Both the position numbers and the translations under genes were made by a program. A model generated the notes under the pieces. That model was not told the origin of the DNA. It searched no databases and saw only the letters and a program-made list of their open reading frames with translations. Below are positions 33,070 to 41,534 of a stretch of 64,000 nucleotides of DNA, one piece after another; position 1 is the first letter of the stretch, and each line of letters starts with the position of its first letter. The stretch comes from Tectiglobus sp965247245 (GTDB lineage: Bacteria; Pseudomonadota; Alphaproteobacteria; Rhizobiales; Hyphomicrobiaceae). Location of the stretch: contig CBDFGV010000003.1 in assembly GCA_965247245.1 (NCBI GenBank), positions 3,968,001-4,032,000 of the forward strand. Reading direction: 5' to 3'.

Positions 33070-34614
33070 CTAAGTCGACTTGTCTGGTTTCGCAGGCGCG
33101 ACGTAGGGCAACCGAGCACGCGCCTTGGTGTCAGCTGCCCCGGCGTTGCGAATATAGCGACGGTCATCATCGGTGCGCACGATATTGACGTAGGTCGGGT
33201 CGCCCTCAGTGACCCGGTGGATCATCAGGCGGCGCTGCTGGCAGGCGGCAATCTCCTGATAATAGTACTCCGGATCCCAGTCCCGCATGGCGATCGCGTG
33301 GAGGTCGTTTTCGATCTCGGCGAACTCTGCGTTTCCCGACTGGTTCTGGAGTTCTCGCGGATCCTCTTCAACATTGAAGAGCAGCTTGTCCTGGCCTTCG
33401 AGCCACATGTATTTCCAAGGGCCTTTCTTGACCATCCGGCTTGGCCCGGTCGATCCATCCGCTGCAAACTCGGAAATGATCGAATCTGGGAGCTTCTCGG
33501 GATCCCCATCAAGGGCAGGGATGAGTGACTGACCATCAACCTCGGAAAGATAGTCTTCAAAGGGGCCACCTTGAGCGGCTTCAAGCAACGTCGGCATCAT
33601 GTCGATGAGCGATGTATTCTGCCGTACGCGGCTGGGTTTCCATCGCTCTGGGAAGTGCACGACAAACGGTATCCGCGCGGCCCACTCAAAGAAGTGCTGC
33701 TTGTACCACATGCCGCGCTCGCCCATCATTTCACCGTGGTCAGCGGTAAAGATGACGATCGTATTCTCATCCAAGCCGGTTTTCTTGAGCGTGTCCAAGA
33801 GGGCGCCAAGCTTGGAGTCGATGTAGGAAATCATGCCATAGTACGCATGCCGTGCATTGCGGCGGTGATCGTCTGTGACGGTGAACAAGTGGCGCGCCTG
33901 GCAATAATGCAGGTTGCGACTGAGGTGGTCTTTTTCGTCGAGGGGAATCTCCGGTACTGCCGGTAGTTCAATGTCATCGTGATCGTAAAGATCCCAAAAC
34001 TCCTGGCTGATCACAAAAGGAGAATGGGGCTGCGTGAATGAGACGGTCAGCATAAACGGACGGTCATCCGGCGCCCGAGCCAAATCATAAAGCGCCTGCA
34101 CACCGTGGTAGGCGACCTCATCATCGTAGTCCATTTGCATGGTGCGGATTGCGACACCCGATTCGATAATCGGTGCCATTGTCAGATTGGTCGGGCGATA
34201 TTCACGCCCTTTCGACCAATCAACGGTCCAACCGAAGTTCGCTGGATAGATTTCTGTGGTGTGCCGCTTTTCGTAGCCGTGTAGTTGGTCTGGGCCGACA
34301 AAATGCATCTTGCCCGACATTTCGACCCGATAGCCGAGTCCTCGCAGATAGTGCGCGAATGTTGGGACTTCGGCGCCAAACGCGCTCGCATTGTCATACA
34401 TGCCAAATGAGAACGGCAGCCGGCCAACGTGCATCGATGCCCGCGATGGCGCGCACATCGGCAAGTTGCAATAGGCATTCTCGAAGACGACCCCGTCAGC
34501 TGCAAGTCGCTCCATATTGGGCGCGACCACCTTGCTGTTGCCGTAGATGGGAAGAGCCGGTGCAGCCATCTGATCTGCCATCACCAGCAGAATGTTGGGT
34601 TTCTTGTCGGTCAT
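33070..34614 (-). CDS. choline-sulfatase-like type I sulfatase
   Basis: Sulfatase of 514 residues with N-terminus KKPNILLVMADQMAAPALPI, metal ligand Asp in MADQM, and the formylglycine site CAPSRAS at residue 54 (type I CxPSR). GYRVEMSGKMHFVGPDQLHG, NFGWTVDW and FTADHGEMMGERGMWYKQHF closely follow BetC, which hydrolyses choline-O-sulfate. The C-terminus differs: BetC usually ends with an arginine-rich tail and a tryptophan-containing motif, while this one ends ADTKARARLPYVAPAKPDKS, so the substrate may differ. Start at the ATG at 34614. The neighbour upstream is the TctC-type binding protein. Confidence 0.85.
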   Translation of the reverse strand: MTDKKPNILLVMADQMAAPALPIYGNSKVVAPNMERLAADGVVFENAYCNLPMCAPSRASMHVGRLPFSFGMYDNASAFGAEVPTFAHYLRGLGYRVEMSGKMHFVGPDQLHGYEKRHTTEIYPANFGWTVDWSKGREYRPTNLTMAPIIESGVAIRTMQMDYDDEVAYHGVQALYDLARAPDDRPFMLTVSFTQPHSPFVISQEFWDLYDHDDIELPAVPEIPLDEKDHLSRNLHYCQARHLFTVTDDHRRNARHAYYGMISYIDSKLGALLDTLKKTGLDENTIVIFTADHGEMMGERGMWYKQHFFEWAARIPFVVHFPERWKPSRVRQNTSLIDMMPTLLEAAQGGPFEDYLSEVDGQSLIPALDGDPEKLPDSIISEFAADGSTGPSRMVKKGPWKYMWLEGQDKLLFNVEEDPRELQNQSGNAEFAEIENDLHAIAMRDWDPEYYYQEIAACQQRRLMIHRVTEGDPTYVNIVRTDDDRRYIRNAGAADTKARARLPYVAPAKPDKST

Positions 34615-34697
34615 CTTGCCTCTGAGCCAAGCGCGCAAAGTCGTAATGCAGTACGGGCGGACATCGCTGCCCGCCCGCCTTTTAGTCCCGCCTCAGG

Positions 34698-35672
34698 TCA
34701 CTTCTTAATTTTGGCGACGACCTTTTTGAACGTTTCGTATTGGTTCTGTACGAACGCTTTGGTGTCAGCCGGGCTGCGGATGTCCGGGATCGATCCAAGG
34801 TTCTTGATCAGCTTATTGAAGGCCTTGTCCTTCTTGAGGCTGGCCAGAACGCTGACCCACTTGTCGACAACCGGCTGCGGCAGACCTGGAGGACCAAAGA
34901 TACCACTCCAACCAATAATGGTTTCCATGTTGGGATGGCCGAGTTCACTCACAGTCGGTACATCCGGAATGGCATCGAAACGCTTCTTTGTTGTCACAGC
35001 GAGCGCACGTGCCTGTCCGGCACGAATAGCACCAATCGTGGCCGAAAGGTTCTGCCAAGACCAGTCAACCTGACCACCGACGACGGCGGCGCGTGCCTTA
35101 CCACCACCCTTGTAAGGAATGTGTGTTAGCTTATTGGGGTCGATACCCATGTCGTCAGCCATGACGAGGGTTGCGAGATGCAGCAGCGTGCCTATACCAG
35201 CCGATGAGTATTTCCCGATCTTGCCGCTCTTCACCGCCGCTGCAAAATCCTTGAATGTCTTGATATCGGACTTGCCATTCACAACCAGAACAAACGGGTT
35301 GCGTTCGGTCAGACCAAGAAACGTGAACTCGTCCCACTTGTAAGGAATGCTGGGGTTGAATGCTGGAACGCCAGCCTGGCTTCCGACCCGCGCAGACAGC
35401 AGCGTGTAGCCATCCTTTTTCGAGCGCACGACAAAGTTTGAGCCGACGACACCGGCCGCGCCGGTCTTGTTCACGGCCAACACAGCCTGCAGCAGATACT
35501 TCGTCGCCGTGCCGGCAACAACGCGGGCATGCAGGTCAGACGCACCACCAGGGCCGTAGGGCGCGACCAGCGTGATTGGTCGTGTCGGATAATCAGCGGC
35601 GAGCGCTGGTGCAGCAAAGGCCAGCGCACCAGCAGCACTGACACCAACCGCAAACATTCTTGCGAGTTTCAT
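34698..35672 (-). CDS. tripartite tricarboxylate transporter substrate-binding protein (TctC/Bug family)
   Basis: Periplasmic protein of 324 residues. Signal peptide MKLARMFAVGVSAAGALAFA with cleavage near ALAA is followed by the mature start DYPTRPITLVAPYGPGGASD, the usual Bug-family N-terminus. GIDPNKLTHIPYKGGGKARA is the ligand-loop region. It captures a carboxylate or related anion for the TctAB membrane pair, whose genes lie across the divergent ROK regulator. The start has GGGAGGA upstream. The choline-sulfatase-like gene follows it on the same strand. Confidence 0.93.
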   Translation of the reverse strand: MKLARMFAVGVSAAGALAFAAPALAADYPTRPITLVAPYGPGGASDLHARVVAGTATKYLLQAVLAVNKTGAAGVVGSNFVVRSKKDGYTLLSARVGSQAGVPAFNPSIPYKWDEFTFLGLTERNPFVLVVNGKSDIKTFKDFAAAVKSGKIGKYSSAGIGTLLHLATLVMADDMGIDPNKLTHIPYKGGGKARAAVVGGQVDWSWQNLSATIGAIRAGQARALAVTTKKRFDAIPDVPTVSELGHPNMETIIGWSGIFGPPGLPQPVVDKWVSVLASLKKDKAFNKLIKNLGSIPDIRSPADTKAFVQNQYETFKKVVAKIKK

Positions 35673-35789
35673 AACTAAACTTTCCTCCCGAGGCTGAGGC
35701 ATCCCAGCCATTCGTTGGCCTCGCGGTAGCGCGTCTAGGCGTCACCGCAATCTTGACAATTGCCAGCTTGACTCAAGACGCAATGCATT

Positions 35790-35803
35790 TCAATAATTAT
35801 TTA
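35790..35803. promoter_or_regulatory. AT-rich palindrome in the tctC/ROK divergent promoter region
   Basis: AATAATTATT (35792-35801) is a perfect 10-bp palindrome in the 145-base gap between tctC (minus) and the ROK regulator (plus). ROK repressors often bind AT-rich symmetrical sites, so this may be their operator. The position is about 17 bases before the TTG start used for the ROK gene. No experimental support. Confidence 0.3.
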
Positions 35804-35817
35804 CCGACTGTACAAAA

Positions 35818-37008
35818 TTGCCATCTGAGCACCTGGAACCTGTTTTCGTGCAACTGACCGGATCAACAACTGACCTGCGCCGCCATAACCGCGATGCTGT
35901 ACTGCGCGCGATACGGGAGCGTGGAGATGTCTCGCGAACGGAAATTGCGGAAACAATCGGCCTGACCAATGCGTCGGTATCGCGAATTACCAAGGAGCTG
36001 ATTGCGGCGGGCCTGGTTGAGGAGGGCGACCGAATTGCACTGAAGGGCCAGGCAGGGCGTCGCCAGGTCTGTCTGCGTATTTCCAAGGATGGTGCCTTCG
36101 TCATAGGCATCGCAGTGACTTTGAACGCGCGCGAAGTGGTTATTGCCAACGGCCACGGCGAGATCATCGCCCACCGGGACTGCTCCGATATCTCACTGGA
36201 CAAACCTACCAAGGCGCTCAACGAATTTGCCAGTCGTGCCAAAGTTCTCTTAGCACAATCAAGTATCGAGCCGTGCCGTGTGGTCGGTGGCGCCGCGTCG
36301 GTTGCCGGCCGGGTAGATCCCGAAGACGGCTGCATTATAGGCGCCGACCCGCTCGACTGGGATGGTCAACGCGTTGCCAGAAAGTTTGAATCGCTGCTTG
36401 AGCTTCCGTTTGTGTCGGAGGGCCGTGCCGCGGCGCTTCTCCAGATTGAGCAACTGCGCGGTCAAGCTGTCGACCTGACCGACGTGCTCTTGATCAACAT
36501 CGGTTTGAAGCTCGGAACCGCCTACATGGTCGATGGTCGTCTGCTGCGTGGCGCCTCCAATGATGCGTTTGTTCTTGGAAGGTTGAGTTCAGGCAACGGA
36601 ATGACCTTGGATGACGAGGCTTCAGGCTTCGCCATCCTTCGGCGTCTGGAGGAAGCAGGTCTGCCGATGGCGGAGGGGATAGATCCAGGCCTACATTTGC
36701 GCGACCTCGCGGAAGCCCCGCCGCAATCTCAGGAACGCACTATACAGCGAGCATTCCGCAAGAGCGGCGAGGCGTTGGGGCGCGCCATCGCACATCTCGC
36801 GCCAATCCTCTCGCCTCAAGTTGTCATTCTCGCTGGTTTCGTTATCCGGCAATCCCAATACGTCGACGGCGTTAAGGCGCGTCTGGGCGACTGCGGCCTT
36901 GCCATCAGAACTAGTCAGTTCACCACGGCACAATCGGCAATACATCTCGCGCTGGAACATCACATCTTCAATCAACGATTGGAGATTGAGCGGTTCAGGG
37001 CGGCTTAA
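35818..37008 (+). CDS. ROK family transcriptional regulator
   Basis: Protein of up to 396 residues: an N-terminal winged helix (LRRHNRDAVLRAIRERGDVS, RTEIAETIGLTNASVSRITK, ELIAAGLVEEGD) followed by a sugar-kinase-like ROK domain (ADPLDWDGQRVARKF, VLLINIGLKLGTAYMVDGRL). The glycine-rich phosphate-binding loops look weaker than in active sugar kinases, as expected for regulators of the NagC/XylR type. It sits between tctC (divergent) and tctBA-GMC (same strand) and probably controls both. The start is uncertain: TTG at 35818 or GTG at 35848. Confidence 0.87.
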   Translation: MPSEHLEPVFVQLTGSTTDLRRHNRDAVLRAIRERGDVSRTEIAETIGLTNASVSRITKELIAAGLVEEGDRIALKGQAGRRQVCLRISKDGAFVIGIAVTLNAREVVIANGHGEIIAHRDCSDISLDKPTKALNEFASRAKVLLAQSSIEPCRVVGGAASVAGRVDPEDGCIIGADPLDWDGQRVARKFESLLELPFVSEGRAAALLQIEQLRGQAVDLTDVLLINIGLKLGTAYMVDGRLLRGASNDAFVLGRLSSGNGMTLDDEASGFAILRRLEEAGLPMAEGIDPGLHLRDLAEAPPQSQERTIQRAFRKSGEALGRAIAHLAPILSPQVVILAGFVIRQSQYVDGVKARLGDCGLAIRTSQFTTAQSAIHLALEHHIFNQRLEIERFRAA

Positions 37009-37068
37009 TAACAGAGACCTGGTTCACGGCAAAAGAGAACCGGCCAGGCAACGGGTAGGAAACAATAG

Positions 37069-37581
37069 ATGTTCTCAAACAAGGACGTGCTTGCCGGCCT
37101 CGCATTTTTGATCTTCGGCATCATCACGCTCGCCGTACTTATTCCGTTCGGCATCCAACAACCACCTTCCGTGCAGTACCGGGCGCTATCCCCGTCCTAT
37201 TGGCCAAACATTGTCGCCGGAGCCATCACGGCACTCGGCCTCGCCTTGTTGATCGTCTCGGTGCTGGCAGCAAGGTCAAAAGAACATGCAGATGACGTCA
37301 CCGACCAGTTGGAGTCTGCTGGATCTGCTTGGCTGGCTGCTCGCCCGTTTGTGGCGCTGGCCATTTGCTTCGCACTCTACTTTGGTCTGGAGCCACTGGG
37401 CTTTGTCCTAACGACCACGATTGCGCTCGTCGCGCTGATGGCTTTGGCGGGCGAGTATCGACCGCACATCGTAATCCCGGTCGCACTCATTGTTCCATTC
37501 GCATTGCATCTGTTCTTCACCAAGGCGGCAAGCGTGCCCATACCGATGGGCATCCTTGAGCCATTGCTGCTCAGGATCTGA
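37069..37581 (+). CDS. tripartite tricarboxylate transporter small membrane subunit TctB
   Basis: Membrane protein of 170 residues with four hydrophobic segments (DVLAGLAFLIFGIITLAVLI, VAGAITALGLALLIVSVLA, FVALAICFALYFGLEPLGFV, VIPVALIVPFALHLFFTK). It fits TctB in length and topology and lies directly upstream of TctA (5 bases between stop and start). With TctA and TctC it forms a sodium- or proton-driven solute importer. It starts 60 bases after the ROK regulator. Confidence 0.9.
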   Translation: MFSNKDVLAGLAFLIFGIITLAVLIPFGIQQPPSVQYRALSPSYWPNIVAGAITALGLALLIVSVLAARSKEHADDVTDQLESAGSAWLAARPFVALAICFALYFGLEPLGFVLTTTIALVALMALAGEYRPHIVIPVALIVPFALHLFFTKAASVPIPMGILEPLLLRI

Positions 37582-37586
37582 CTATC

Positions 37587-39083
37587 ATGTGGGAAACACT
37601 TGCCAACTCCTTCGCGTTGTTCGCCCAGGTGGACAACGCACTCGCACTCCTCGTTGGGGTTCTGATCGGTACGGTCATCGGGGCCATACCCGGCATGACA
37701 ACACCGATGGGCGTAGCGCTTGCCTTGCCATTTACCTTCACGATGCAGCCAGTGACCGGCATCTTGCTGTTGCTGGGTGTCTACAAAGGTGGGCTCTATG
37801 GTGGTTCGATAACGGCGATCCTGATCAATGCGCCTGGCACGCCGGCTGCCTCATGTACCGGGTTGGACGGTTATCCGCTGGCGCAGCGTGGCGAGGCAAG
37901 ACGGGCACTCGATATGGCGCTCTATGCCTCGTGTACGGCCGACTTCATCTCGAACCTCTCGCTAATTTTCTTCGCCGGAGTCCTCGCTCAATTTGCCTTG
38001 AGCTTTGGCTCGCCGGAGTTCTTCACGTTGATTGTGTTCTCGCTGACCATCATCGCCAGCGTTTCGGGAGACGTTCTACTGAAAGGTCTCGGCTCGGCCT
38101 GCCTAGGCCTGTTGCTTTCAATCGTGGGACTGGATCTCATTTATGGGACTAACCGGTTCATCTTCGGCCAGGTCGAACTGATGAGCGGGTTAAACTTCAT
38201 CCCGGTCCTCATTGGTCTCTTCGCGTTACCAGAAGTCCTAAACTACTATTCGCGGACAGAAGCCGTCCGCACGCTTTCGGCGCTGGCCGGACAGGGTGCC
38301 ACGTTCCGCGAGTATGTATCGTCCTTCAAGACGATCATTCGAGGCTCATTTATAGGCGTCATACTGGGTGTCATTCCCGGCATCGGCGGAGCACCTGCAG
38401 CGTTCCTCTCCTACAGCGAGGCTCGCCGCACATCCAAGAATTCGAAGAACTATGGCAAGGGAGAAATCGAGGGTGTTGCCGCGGCCGAGGCTGGCAACAA
38501 TGGCGTGGCGGGCGCAACCATGATCCCACTACTCGCTCTGGGCGTGCCGGGCGACATCATCACCGCCATCATTCTTGGTGCCTTCATGATCCACGGCCTG
38601 CGTCCCGGCCCGCTGCTGTTCCAAGAGAACATTACCCTGATCTACGCTCTGTTCATGGGCATTATGCTCAGTTCATTGTATCTCTTCATCGTCGGCAAAC
38701 TCTCCATTCGCATGATCGCGAAAATCGCCGACATTCCACAACGCATACTCTTCCCGGTCGTCCTGATCCTCTGCGTCTTTGGCGCCTATGCCATCAACAA
38801 CACCATCTTCGATGTGCTGGTCATGTTCATGATGGGGGTCGTCGGATTCTCAATGCTGAGACTCGGCATTCCCGCGGCGCCGTTCCTCATAGCTTTTATT
38901 CTCGGCCCTCTGCTAGAAGATAACTTCCGGCAGTCGCTTTTGCTTGGAAAGGGAGATTGGTCGATCTTTTTCCGCAGCGGCATCTGCCTGTTCTTTTGGG
39001 TCCTCACCGCATTGACTGTGGTGTTCCTAACCTATCAACGCCGCAAAGGGTCGCCAGCATTACAAGGTGATGCAACATCATGA
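37587..39083 (+). CDS. tripartite tricarboxylate transporter large membrane subunit TctA
   Basis: Membrane protein of 498 residues with about eleven or twelve hydrophobic segments. Conserved TctA motifs are GTVIGAIPGMTTPMGVALAL, YGGSITAILINAPGTPAASC with DGYPLA, and the second repeat GVIPGIGGAPAAFLSYSEAR followed by GVAAAEAGNNGVAGATMIPL. The repeated PG-G loops belong to the two inverted halves of the transporter. The solute is unknown; the context suggests a sulfated or hydroxylated organic compound. Its stop overlaps the GMC oxidoreductase start (ATGA). Confidence 0.94.
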   Translation: MWETLANSFALFAQVDNALALLVGVLIGTVIGAIPGMTTPMGVALALPFTFTMQPVTGILLLLGVYKGGLYGGSITAILINAPGTPAASCTGLDGYPLAQRGEARRALDMALYASCTADFISNLSLIFFAGVLAQFALSFGSPEFFTLIVFSLTIIASVSGDVLLKGLGSACLGLLLSIVGLDLIYGTNRFIFGQVELMSGLNFIPVLIGLFALPEVLNYYSRTEAVRTLSALAGQGATFREYVSSFKTIIRGSFIGVILGVIPGIGGAPAAFLSYSEARRTSKNSKNYGKGEIEGVAAAEAGNNGVAGATMIPLLALGVPGDIITAIILGAFMIHGLRPGPLLFQENITLIYALFMGIMLSSLYLFIVGKLSIRMIAKIADIPQRILFPVVLILCVFGAYAINNTIFDVLVMFMMGVVGFSMLRLGIPAAPFLIAFILGPLLEDNFRQSLLLGKGDWSIFFRSGICLFFWVLTALTVVFLTYQRRKGSPALQGDATS

Positions 39084-40696
39084 ATTCTGAAAAATACGAT
39101 TACATTATCGCAGGTGCAGGTTCGGCCGGTTGCGTCCTGGCAAACCGTCTGTCGGCGGATCCGAACATTCGCGTGCTACTGCTTGAGGCTGGCGGCCAAG
39201 ACAATAATCCCTGGATCCATATTCCTGTCGGTTACTTTAAGACGCTGCACAATCCAGAGACAGACTGGTGCTACGAGACTGAGCCGGACCCTGGACTGAA
39301 TGGTCGGTCTTTGGAATGGCCGCGCGGCAAGACGCTTGGCGGTTCCAGCTCGATCAACGGCTTGCTCTATATTCGCGGCCAGAGCGAGGACTATGACTAC
39401 TGGCGTCAGCTTGGCAATACTGGTTGGTCTTATGATGACGTGCTGCCGTATTTCAAACGCTCTGAAAACAATGAGCGCGGCGGTGATGACCATCACGGAG
39501 AAGGCGGTGGGCTTTCCGTCTCCAACATGCGGGCGGAGCGGACCATCTGCGATGCATTCATTGATGCTGCAGTTGAAATGGGTGTGCCGCGGTCCGATGA
39601 CTTCAATGGTGAGAGGCAGGAAGGCGCGGGTTACTTTCAGTTGACATCAGCGAACGGCCGCAGGTGCTCTTCTGCTGTCGCATTTCTGCGGCCTGCAGCA
39701 AATCGCAAGAACCTCGATATCGTCACGCATGCCCACGTCGAGCAACTCGCGTTTGCGGGAGACGACAAAAGTGTGGTCGAAGGCATCAAGTTCTCGGTCA
39801 ACGGAGATAAGCGCGATGCGAGACTAAATGCCGGCGGCGAAGTTGTCCTGGCGGCCGGCGCCATCGGCTCACCGCAGATCTTGCAGCTCTCAGGAATTGG
39901 ACCGGGCGAACTGCTACGAGACAATGGCATCGAAGTTCGTCACGAGAAGTCGGGCGTTGGCCAGAACCTTCAGGACCATCTCCAGATCAGGATGATCTAC
40001 GAAGTCAACGTGCCGACATTGAACGACGAGATTAACAACCTTGCCAGGCGTTCGCTGATCGGGATGAACTATGTCTTCCGCCGCAAGGGACCGATGGCCA
40101 TGGGTGCCAGCCAGGTTGGCGTTTTCGCGAGAACGCGACCAGAGTTGGAGCGGCCGGACATTCAGTATCACCTGCAGCCTCTGAGCGCTGATAAGCCAGG
40201 TATCGAAATGCATCGCTTCTCTGGCATCACGGCTTCTGTTTGCCAGCTGCGTCCGGAAAGCAAGGGATCAATTGAGATCCAATCACCGGACCCACAGGTC
40301 TATCCGAAGATCATTCCGAACTATTTGTCGGCGCCGCTCGATCAGGATACCGCAGTCGCCGCTATGCGCTATACGCGCAGCATGACCAAGACCAAAGCGC
40401 TCTCGCCTTACATTGTCTCGGAGAAGACGCCGGGTGACGTCGCTGATACGGATGAGCAGTTGCTTGATGCTGCGCGCAACATCTCGCAGACGATCTACCA
40501 TCCGACCAGCACCTGCAAGATGGGGCGGGATGAGCATGCCGTTGTTGACGAGCGCCTGAAGGTGCACGGCCTCAAGGGGCTGCGCATTGCTGATGCGTCC
40601 ATCATGCCGGCAATTGTCTCCGGCAACACCAACGCGCCTGCCATCATGATCGGTGAGAAGGCCAGTGACATGATCCTGGAGGATCGGCGCGCGTAG
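39080..40696 (+). CDS. GMC family FAD-dependent oxidoreductase, choline dehydrogenase-like
   Basis: Flavoenzyme of 538 residues oxidising an alcohol. The FAD motif is YDYIIAGAGSAGCVLANRLS followed by LLLEAGG; the GMC signature is PRGKTLGGSSSINGLLYIRG. The second signature GAIGSPQILQLSGIGPGELL and the C-terminal active-site stretch YHPTSTCKMGRDEHAVVDER with a conserved histidine follow. BetA-like enzymes oxidise choline to betaine aldehyde, but many relatives act on other alcohols. Translational coupling to tctA (4-base overlap) argues that it acts on the imported compound. Confidence 0.93.
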   Translation: MNSEKYDYIIAGAGSAGCVLANRLSADPNIRVLLLEAGGQDNNPWIHIPVGYFKTLHNPETDWCYETEPDPGLNGRSLEWPRGKTLGGSSSINGLLYIRGQSEDYDYWRQLGNTGWSYDDVLPYFKRSENNERGGDDHHGEGGGLSVSNMRAERTICDAFIDAAVEMGVPRSDDFNGERQEGAGYFQLTSANGRRCSSAVAFLRPAANRKNLDIVTHAHVEQLAFAGDDKSVVEGIKFSVNGDKRDARLNAGGEVVLAAGAIGSPQILQLSGIGPGELLRDNGIEVRHEKSGVGQNLQDHLQIRMIYEVNVPTLNDEINNLARRSLIGMNYVFRRKGPMAMGASQVGVFARTRPELERPDIQYHLQPLSADKPGIEMHRFSGITASVCQLRPESKGSIEIQSPDPQVYPKIIPNYLSAPLDQDTAVAAMRYTRSMTKTKALSPYIVSEKTPGDVADTDEQLLDAARNISQTIYHPTSTCKMGRDEHAVVDERLKVHGLKGLRIADASIMPAIVSGNTNAPAIMIGEKASDMILEDRRA

Positions 40697-40706
40697 AGCT
40701 GGGTGG

Positions 40707-41507
40707 TTAGAGGAAGTTGTTCGGCCAGATCATTGTCCGCCACATGTGTGCGACGGGGCTGCCATCAAATCCGAGACCTTCGGCCGGTTGCTTGAAGTTG
40801 CGGCCGATGATGTCTCCGAATTCTTCCAGCTCAACTTTCACGTTGGGATCAAAGGCGTAAAGGTCATTCAATACGACCTGCATGGCTGACATGTACCACT
40901 TGTGGTTTCGGCAGTACTCCCATTCGGCCTTAATGTACTCCGGTGGCTCGTACTTTTCACCGAATGCCATGGTGTAAAGCTTGGGATACTCATAACCCAG
41001 TTCCGGCGCCGGCAAGAAGCGCAGCGACTGGTGATGCTTGATCGCCCATGCAACTTCTTCATCAACGTAAGGCGCCACGATTTGCGCGCCCCAATGGCCA
41101 TGGTCGGTGCGAATAAATCCAACCGTCGAAAAGTCATGGAGCAGGCAGGCTAGGATGAGCTTCTCTGGAATGCCATTGTCCTTGGCAAGCTTTGCACTTT
41201 GTAGCAGATGGTTTGAGCCGCGCTTGTCGAGCATCAGGCGATAGCGAAAGAAATCCATCAGCGTCGGCTTGTCCGGCATCTCTGGCAGGCGCGGATCAAA
41301 GTGCATCAACCATTGTCCGGACGCTGGCGTCGGGCCGCCTGACGCGAACGTGCCGACACGCCCGATCGGCGGCTTCATGATCTGCACATCAAGCAGTTCC
41401 ATCATCGCCATTTCAAGGACGTCCATTTTCTCGTCCATATCCATGTCTGGCGTGACGCGCTCTGCTGCCAGCTTATTGGCCTTCTCGATCAGTTCTGCGC
41501 GATCCAT
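40707..41507 (-). CDS. HD-domain metal-dependent phosphohydrolase-like protein
   Basis: Protein of 266 residues with an HD-type core: NHLLQSAKLAKDNGIPEK, LILACLLHDFSTVGFIRTDH, GHWGAQIVAPYVDEEVAWAI, KHHQSLRF. The His-Asp pair in CLLHD, upstream histidine and later KHHQ supply metal ligands. Relatives include inositol oxygenase-type and phosphonate-cleaving HD enzymes as well as phosphohydrolases, so an oxygenase role is possible in this catabolic cluster. It ends 10 bases from the convergent GMC gene and is followed upstream by the second sulfatase on the same strand. Confidence 0.75.
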   Translation of the reverse strand: MDRAELIEKANKLAAERVTPDMDMDEKMDVLEMAMMELLDVQIMKPPIGRVGTFASGGPTPASGQWLMHFDPRLPEMPDKPTLMDFFRYRLMLDKRGSNHLLQSAKLAKDNGIPEKLILACLLHDFSTVGFIRTDHGHWGAQIVAPYVDEEVAWAIKHHQSLRFLPAPELGYEYPKLYTMAFGEKYEPPEYIKAEWEYCRNHKWYMSAMQVVLNDLYAFDPNVKVELEEFGDIIGRNFKQPAEGLGFDGSPVAHMWRTMIWPNNFL

Positions 41508-41534
41508 GTCGTCTGCTCTCCAGTTGCTCGGGCG

